This document shows, piece after piece, positions 7,368 to 12,052 of a stretch of 12,052 bases of DNA (positions are counted from its first letter, which is position 1; each line of letters starts with the position of its first letter). A program made the translations under genes and the position numbers. The notes under the pieces are model-generated. The model made no database searches. It worked only from the letters and a program-made list of their open reading frames with translations, and was not told where the DNA came from. The DNA is from JAILLW01 sp045640905 (GTDB lineage Bacteria; Bacillota; Clostridia; Lachnospirales; Lachnospiraceae): positions 1 through 12,052 of the forward strand of contig JAZUFW010000088.1 in the NCBI GenBank assembly GCA_045640905.1. The letters are read 5' to 3'.

Positions 7368-8811
7368 GTAATTCCCTCTTCCTTTCAATCATTTCCTGTA
7401 TTTTCTCTATATAAAGCGATACGTCCTTGACATTATCGCAGCGTTCTATTCTGCCGTCTTCAAAAACTCTTTTTGTCACGGAACCCGCCCCCAAAGCCAC
7501 TATGGTTTGCACTTCCTCCATAATGAGTATATTGTATATTCCGTATTTTCCTTCTTTTGAAAATCCCACGTTCTCAAGATTTCCGGACATATTTTTCTGT
7601 CTGTACAGGTAGTACGGAACCATTCCCATGGAAGATGCTCCGTCGGTTGCGATTTCCATGGTTTCATCGGTGTTTACTATCTCCGCCAATCCGTTTTTCT
7701 TAATCCACTCCGACAAAGCCGATGCTCTCTTTACCGCCAGTGAATGAACCGTCAATGAATCGGGCCCCAGTTCTACTATTTTCTCAATTGTATATCTGAC
7801 ATCTTCGGCGCTCTCGCCCGGAAGTCCCAGGATAATGTCGGTATTTATGTTGTCGAATCCGCATTCTCTGGCCAGTTTGAAAGCATTAACCGTATCTTCC
7901 ACCGTATGCTTTCTGCCGATAAAATCAAGAGTCTTTTGATTCATTGTCTGAGGATTAACCGACATACGCGTCACATTATACTTTTTCATTACTTCAAGTT
8001 TTTCCTTGGTAATGCTGTCAGGTCTGCCGGCCTCCACCGTGAATTCCTTTACAAGCGACATGTCAAAAGAACTCGTTATTTTACTTAAGAGCCTCTCGAG
8101 CTCGTCCGCTTCAAGCGTTGTCGGTGTTCCGCCGCCTATATATATGCTGTCGAGTATTTTGTCTTTATATATGTCTGCCGTAAAATCAATTTCCGCAAAG
8201 AGCGCATTCAAATAATCATCGATACGCTTTTTATACGAGACTATCGGAAACGATGTAAACGAGCAGTACAAACATGTAGTCGGGCAAAAAGGAATCCCTA
8301 TATAAAGGCTGTAGCCGTCCTTATAATGAATCGAATCAAGAATACTCTTTTCTCTTTTTGCAATATCCAAAGAGAGTTCGAATTTCTCATCGGAAATCTG
8401 ATATACATCCTTCATGTATTCGTATATCTCATCCGCGGAAGCATTGTTATTTAATAAGTCCATTACTATCTTAGTCGGACGTATTCCCGTTAATGTTCCC
8501 CATGGAAGCGTTTTTCCCGTATAAGCACATAAGCATTCATAAATCAAGAGTTTCAACTTGCTCTTAATCTGTGCACGCTCCATCCTCTTATCAATATTTA
8601 TCTTGCGGGTTTCGAATTCTCCTGACAAAACAGACAAAAAAATGCTGTCGGCCATAAAAACTATCTGTATGTCCGGCATTCCTTCGGAAGAACTTTGTTT
8701 AGCCTCTCCGCAAAGCACTTTTACATCGCACTCCGGGTAAAAAGCCTTAACCAAAGAATGAATATCATATTCAAAACCGTTCTCATTAACACTGACAATT
8801 ATCTCGTTCAT
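7354..8811 (-). CDS. hemZ: radical SAM coproporphyrinogen dehydrogenase-like protein HemZ
   Basis: A 485-residue cytosolic radical SAM enzyme of the HemN/HemZ group, named for oxygen-independent oxidation of coproporphyrinogen III. For HemZ-type proteins in strict anaerobes this activity is often unproven. An N-terminal extension of about 165 residues, with TLPWGTLTGIRPTK (101-114), is characteristic of HemZ. The radical SAM core follows with CPTTCLYC, whose Cys176, Cys180 and Cys183 should hold the 4Fe-4S cluster. SAM-binding elements are IGGGTPT (225-231), VEAGRPD (259-265), MSVNPQTM (283-290) and DIILGLPGE (325-333). The HemN-type C-terminal domain lies after about 370. Its ATG overlaps the hydrolase stop as ATGA, and no good SD is placed before it, so it is likely translated by coupling. 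No other haem genes are near, so the substrate may not be a haem precursor. Confidence 0.93.
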   Translation of the reverse strand: MNEIIVSVNENGFEYDIHSLVKAFYPECDVKVLCGEAKQSSSEGMPDIQIVFMADSIFLSVLSGEFETRKINIDKRMERAQIKSKLKLLIYECLCAYTGKTLPWGTLTGIRPTKIVMDLLNNNASADEIYEYMKDVYQISDEKFELSLDIAKREKSILDSIHYKDGYSLYIGIPFCPTTCLYCSFTSFPIVSYKKRIDDYLNALFAEIDFTADIYKDKILDSIYIGGGTPTTLEADELERLLSKITSSFDMSLVKEFTVEAGRPDSITKEKLEVMKKYNVTRMSVNPQTMNQKTLDFIGRKHTVEDTVNAFKLARECGFDNINTDIILGLPGESAEDVRYTIEKIVELGPDSLTVHSLAVKRASALSEWIKKNGLAEIVNTDETMEIATDGASSMGMVPYYLYRQKNMSGNLENVGFSKEGKYGIYNILIMEEVQTIVALGAGSVTKRVFEDGRIERCDNVKDVSLYIEKIQEMIERKRELLGRG

Positions 8812-9440
8812 AAGAATGGGTTGTAATCCTTTTCGTAAGAAATAGTAGTTGTTGATCCGTGTCCGGGATAAACCTTTGTCTTTTCAGGCAGTACCATTAA
8901 CTTTTCATTGATGGATCTAATTAATGTAGACATTGAGCCTGTAGGCAAATCCGTTCTTCCCACAGATTCGCAAAACAGCGTATCTCCGGAAAGCAAAAAG
9001 AGAGCCTCCTCAATATAAAAGTTCATTCCGCCCTGAGTATGTCCGGGTGTTTTTATCGCTTTAAGCGTTATTCCGCACAAAGAGATTTCTTCGTTATCTT
9101 TTAAGTACACATCCGCGCTGACCGTGCAGGGTCTTCCGCATGATGCAGAACAATTTAGCTCGGGAGAATCCAATAATTCCTTCTCATCCTCCGAAGCATA
9201 TACCTTAATGTCCTCATCTTTGGACAACAATCCTTCAACGCCCCAGATATGGTCAAAATGCCCATGCGTCAAAATAATGTTTTTTACCGTAAAGCCCTTT
9301 TCGGCAAGCGTATCAAAAAGCATTTCACCTTTATCCGCAGGATCTACCACAATACACTCGCTTGAACCTTCGCGATATAAAAAGTATGTATTTGTCTGGC
9401 ACATGCCCAGGACTATTTTACCTATTTTAACTTCAGCCAT
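8808..9440 (-). CDS. metallo-beta-lactamase-fold hydrolase (glyoxalase II-like)
   Basis: A 210-residue cytosolic metallo-hydrolase close to the glyoxalase II / hydroxyacylglutathione hydrolase branch. It probably cleaves a thioester or similar ester with two metal ions. All ligand positions are present: THGHFDH (58-64) gives His59, His61, Asp63 and His64, TPGHTQGG gives His134, SGDTLF gives Asp153 and YPGHG gives His194. A cysteine-rich insert, CSASCGRPC (97-105), sits between the first and second metal motifs and is the least generic part. The length is normal for small family members. Its ATG lies two bases after the rel stop with GGGA a few bases upstream, and its stop overlaps the hemZ start. 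The rel-hydrolase-hemZ string recurs in Clostridia, but the true substrate is unknown. Confidence 0.92.
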   Translation of the reverse strand: MAEVKIGKIVLGMCQTNTYFLYREGSSECIVVDPADKGEMLFDTLAEKGFTVKNIILTHGHFDHIWGVEGLLSKDEDIKVYASEDEKELLDSPELNCSASCGRPCTVSADVYLKDNEEISLCGITLKAIKTPGHTQGGMNFYIEEALFLLSGDTLFCESVGRTDLPTGSMSTLIRSINEKLMVLPEKTKVYPGHGSTTTISYEKDYNPFL

Positions 9441-9442
9441 AA

Positions 9443-11758
9443 TTATCCCAATGTTCTTTCAACTCGAAGAACCGAATCTATTCCGTACAATTTGTCTATG
9501 GTTCTGTGGAGTTCTTCTCTGTTACTGATTTCAAAAGCAATGTTAACGGTCGCAACTCCGTTCTTTCCCGTTCTGGTATTCAACGACTTGATACCTATAT
9601 CCTTCTCGGAAAGCGCCTTTGTTATGTCAACCAGTAGCCCGTTTCTGTTTACACATACCAGTGACAGTTCTGCTACATATTTATCGCTGTCACTTTCAAC
9701 TACCGATTCTTCCCACTCGGCTTCGATAATTCTGTTTCTCTCCGTTTCCGGCAAAGAAAGCATATTAACACAGTCGCTTCGGTGAATTGAAATACCTCGT
9801 CCTCGTGTTACAAATCCGATAATCTCGTCGCCCGGAACAGGTGCGCAGCATTTACTGAATCTGACAGCTACGTCATGTATGCCTTTGACTACTATTCCGT
9901 TCTTTGAGCGGATGTGGTCTTCTTTCTCCTCAGATGCATGTATATGTTCATTGACTTCCTGCAGTACTTCTTCATCGGTCACTTCTCTGGGATGGTCTTT
10001 TTCATAAAGTTCCATCATCTTATTGATGATTTGACCTTCCTTTAATGCACCGTGGCCGACAGCCGCCAAAACGGCATCCCAATCCTGGAATCCGTATTTC
10101 TTTTGTATATTCTCTTTATACTGCGGAACAATAATGTCGTTAACATTAATACCCTTTGCCTTGCAGTAATTCAGCAGGGTATCACGACCCTTAACGATAT
10201 TATCTTCCTTATATTCGTTCTTAAACCAGGCATTAATCTTATTTCTGGCCTGAGTAGACTTAACCAAGTTTAACCAGTCTCTTGACGGTCCCTTGGAATT
10301 TTGGCTGGTTACAATTTCTATTCTGTCGCCGTTTTTAATTTCGTAGTCAATGGTAACCAGTTTGCCGTTTACACGGGCACCTATCATCTTATTCCCGACT
10401 GCGGAATGGATGCTGTATGCAAAATCTATAGGTGTCGAACCTGCCGGAAGGTTCTTTACTTCACCTGTCGGAGTAAAGCAATACACGCTGTCTGCAAACA
10501 GATCAAGATCCGATTTCAAAAGGTTCAAGAATTCCTTACTGTCGGACATATCCTGCTGCCATTCGAGTATCTGCCTTAACCAGGATAGTTTCTCTTCTTC
10601 GGCATCTTCTACTTTTCTGCCGTCCGAAGCCGTCTTATACTTCCAGTGAGCCGCGATACCGTACTCTGCGGCTTTATGCATTTCGTATGTACGAATCTGA
10701 ATTTCGAAAGGCTGTCCCGATGCACCGATAAGCGTGGTGTGCAAAGACTGATACATATTAGCCTTGGGCATGGCTATATAATCCTTAAATCTGCCCGGAA
10801 TAGGCTTATATATTTCATGAATGACGCCCAGTGCCGCATAACAATCCTTTACGGTATCTACAATAATACGCACCGCAAACAAATCATATATCTGATCAAT
10901 AGTCTTGTTCTGATTGACCATCTTCTTATATATGCTGTAAAAATGCTTTACACGGCCGTCGATATGGGCTTTGATTCCGGCATTGGAAATATGCTCGGAA
11001 ACTTCGCTTACAATATTCTGAATATATTTTTCACGCTCGGACTTTCTCTGAGCTATCTTATCTGCCAAATCATAATAGGCTTCAGGTTCCAGATACTTTA
11101 ATGACAAGTCATCCAATTCAACCTTAACCTTTGAAATACCGAGTCTTGATGCTATAGGTGAATAGATTTCAATAGTTTCACGAGCTATTCTTTCCTGTGA
11201 CTCCGGTTTTTGGTATTTCAGTGTACGCATATTGTGGAGTCTGTCGGCCAGTTTTATCAAAATAACTCTGATATCCTTTGCCATGGCCAGGAACATCTTT
11301 CGTAAGTTCTCTGCCTGCATCTGAACTCTGTCCGGTGTTTTACTTCCATCGTTTCCGGTAAACTGCAGTTTTTGCAGTTTTGTCACACCGTCAACAAGCA
11401 GGGCAACATCCTCACCGAACTGTTCCTTGATTTCCTCCTCTGTCATGATGGTATCTTCGACAACATCATGCAGCAATCCGGCAGCTATGGTTTCCAAATC
11501 CATTTCCAAATCTGCCAGAATAATAGCTACGCACAGGGGATGAATGATATACGGTTCACCCGATTTTCTGACCTGCCCGCTATGCGCGGTGTATGCGGTT
11601 TTGTACGCTTTTTCGATTAATGACAGATCATCCGAAGGGTGATATTTGCGGACACGCGAAAGAAGGTCCCTGTATAACTGCTCGGGGCTTTGAAATTCTT
11701 CGATATTTTCAATTGTTCCGTAGTCAAATATGACTTCTTTGCGATCCTTATCGCTCAT
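9443..11758 (-). CDS. rel: bifunctional (p)ppGpp synthetase/hydrolase Rel (RelA/SpoT homologue)
   Basis: A 771-residue cytosolic stringent-response enzyme that makes (p)ppGpp from ATP and GTP/GDP on stalled ribosomes and can also degrade it. The hydrolase HD domain is intact: HSGQVRKSGEPYIIHP (59-74), LLHDVVEDT with His97 and Asp98, and ADRLHNMRTL (171-180). The synthetase domain includes GRVKHFYSIYKKM (268-280) and RFKD (323-326), the RxKD signature of bifunctional rather than synthetase-only enzymes. The TGS domain starts near 427, a Cys-Cys zinc-finger-type region (SKCCAPVPGDE) lies near 635-645, and a C-terminal ACT domain covers about 695-771. An in-frame ATG at 11803 would add 15 atypical residues; 11758 fits family N-termini but has only a weak GGTGA before it. 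The leader can form an 8-bp hairpin (11772-11779 with 11784-11791). The tandem repeats begin just upstream. Confidence 0.96.
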   Translation of the reverse strand: MSDKDRKEVIFDYGTIENIEEFQSPEQLYRDLLSRVRKYHPSDDLSLIEKAYKTAYTAHSGQVRKSGEPYIIHPLCVAIILADLEMDLETIAAGLLHDVVEDTIMTEEEIKEQFGEDVALLVDGVTKLQKLQFTGNDGSKTPDRVQMQAENLRKMFLAMAKDIRVILIKLADRLHNMRTLKYQKPESQERIARETIEIYSPIASRLGISKVKVELDDLSLKYLEPEAYYDLADKIAQRKSEREKYIQNIVSEVSEHISNAGIKAHIDGRVKHFYSIYKKMVNQNKTIDQIYDLFAVRIIVDTVKDCYAALGVIHEIYKPIPGRFKDYIAMPKANMYQSLHTTLIGASGQPFEIQIRTYEMHKAAEYGIAAHWKYKTASDGRKVEDAEEEKLSWLRQILEWQQDMSDSKEFLNLLKSDLDLFADSVYCFTPTGEVKNLPAGSTPIDFAYSIHSAVGNKMIGARVNGKLVTIDYEIKNGDRIEIVTSQNSKGPSRDWLNLVKSTQARNKINAWFKNEYKEDNIVKGRDTLLNYCKAKGINVNDIIVPQYKENIQKKYGFQDWDAVLAAVGHGALKEGQIINKMMELYEKDHPREVTDEEVLQEVNEHIHASEEKEDHIRSKNGIVVKGIHDVAVRFSKCCAPVPGDEIIGFVTRGRGISIHRSDCVNMLSLPETERNRIIEAEWEESVVESDSDKYVAELSLVCVNRNGLLVDITKALSEKDIGIKSLNTRTGKNGVATVNIAFEISNREELHRTIDKLYGIDSVLRVERTLG

Positions 11759-11809
11759 AATGTCACCGTCAAAACGTAGAAAGCTACATTTCCCTTTTAA
11801 CATAATATA

Positions 11810-11918
11810 TATCCGTTACTATTCACAGTCCTCCACTCCGTATTCGCAATCATCGCTGCTTCGCAGCTTCAAAGCTTGCTTCGCAAGCGGATTGCTCATA
11901 TCGTGGAGTTCCTGCTTC
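11810..11918. repeat. structured palindromic repeat, copy 1
   Basis: A 109-bp unit repeated at 11924-12032, with two mismatches. It folds as a three-way element: outer stem 11831-11836 with 11903-11908 (CTCCAC/GTGGAG); inner stem 11846-11851 with 11890-11895 (GCAATC/GATTGC); and two TTC-looped hairpins, 11855-11867 (GCTGC/GCAGC) and 11874-11888 (GCTTGC/GCAAGC). The unit lies just upstream of rel. On the - strand it also holds a 26-codon frame (11899 to 11819). The form is typical of dispersed non-autonomous intergenic repeats (REP or MITE-like), but copy number elsewhere cannot be seen here. Confidence 0.85.
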
Positions 11919-11923
11919 CTTAC

Positions 11924-12032
11924 TATCCGTTACTATTCACAGCCCTCCACTCCGTATTCGCAATCATCGCTGCTACGCAGCTTCAAAGCTTGCTTCGCAA
12001 GCGGATTGCTCATATCGTGGAGTTCCTGCTTC
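11924..12032. repeat. structured palindromic repeat, copy 2
   Basis: This is the second 109-bp unit, offset exactly 114 bp from copy 1 and separated from it by five bases. It differs at two positions: T to C just outside the outer stem (11943), and T to A in the loop of the first inner hairpin (11975). Both leave all helices intact. At its right end it can form one more hairpin that copy 1 lacks, CCTGC-TTC-GCAGG (12025-12037), which may be the true element boundary. The last 20 bases of the window show nothing else. Confidence 0.85.
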
Positions 12033-12052
12033 GCAGGCTTGATATATGAACA

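Noticed and set aside
11804..11809. TATATT as a -10 box for rel
   Set aside because: No -35-like sequence sits at suitable spacing (AGGACT at 17 bases) and there is no TGn extension.

Overview
The window reads as chromosomal core DNA of a Firmicute, most likely a member of the Clostridia close to Lachnospiraceae. This is inferred from the single-chain SecD-SecF fusion, the rel / metallo-hydrolase / hemZ gene string, purine-rich Shine-Dalgarno (SD) sites, moderate GC content and the type of dispersed palindromic repeat at the right edge. No phage, transposase, CRISPR, tRNA or rRNA gene is seen.

Layout, left to right. Positions 6-148 hold a compact multi-helix element, best read as a structured RNA on the + strand. 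A sigma-A-type promoter and a GNAT acetyltransferase gene follow (+, 308-802). A GC-rich hairpin (929-956) separates this from everything else, which lies on the - strand. In transcription order from the right edge, the - strand carries rel (bifunctional (p)ppGpp synthetase/hydrolase), a metallo-beta-lactamase-fold hydrolase, hemZ-type radical SAM gene and a CNNM/CBS (CorC/HlyC) membrane protein gene, packed with overlaps or a 2-base gap. Next comes secDF with its own extended -10 promoter, then an intrinsic terminator, then recJ and a PfkB-family sugar-phosphate kinase gene 12 bases apart. Two 109-bp copies of a structured repeat, 114 bp apart, sit directly upstream of rel.

The genes are mostly housekeeping: stringent response, protein export, single-strand exonuclease repair and sugar-phosphate metabolism. 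The rel cluster looks like one translationally coupled transcript. secDF and recJ-pfkB look like separate units. Compared with the secDF-recJ-apt-rel order known from Bacillus and many Clostridia, apt is absent here and the rel block lies upstream of secDF instead of downstream of recJ.

The most interesting signals are non-coding or subtle: the 143-nt RNA-like element with G-U pairs that favour the + strand, the tandem cloverleaf repeats upstream of rel that each also hold a 26-codon open frame, an Ala in SecDF where a conserved membrane Asp is expected, and a terminator whose U-tract ends six bases before the recJ start codon.
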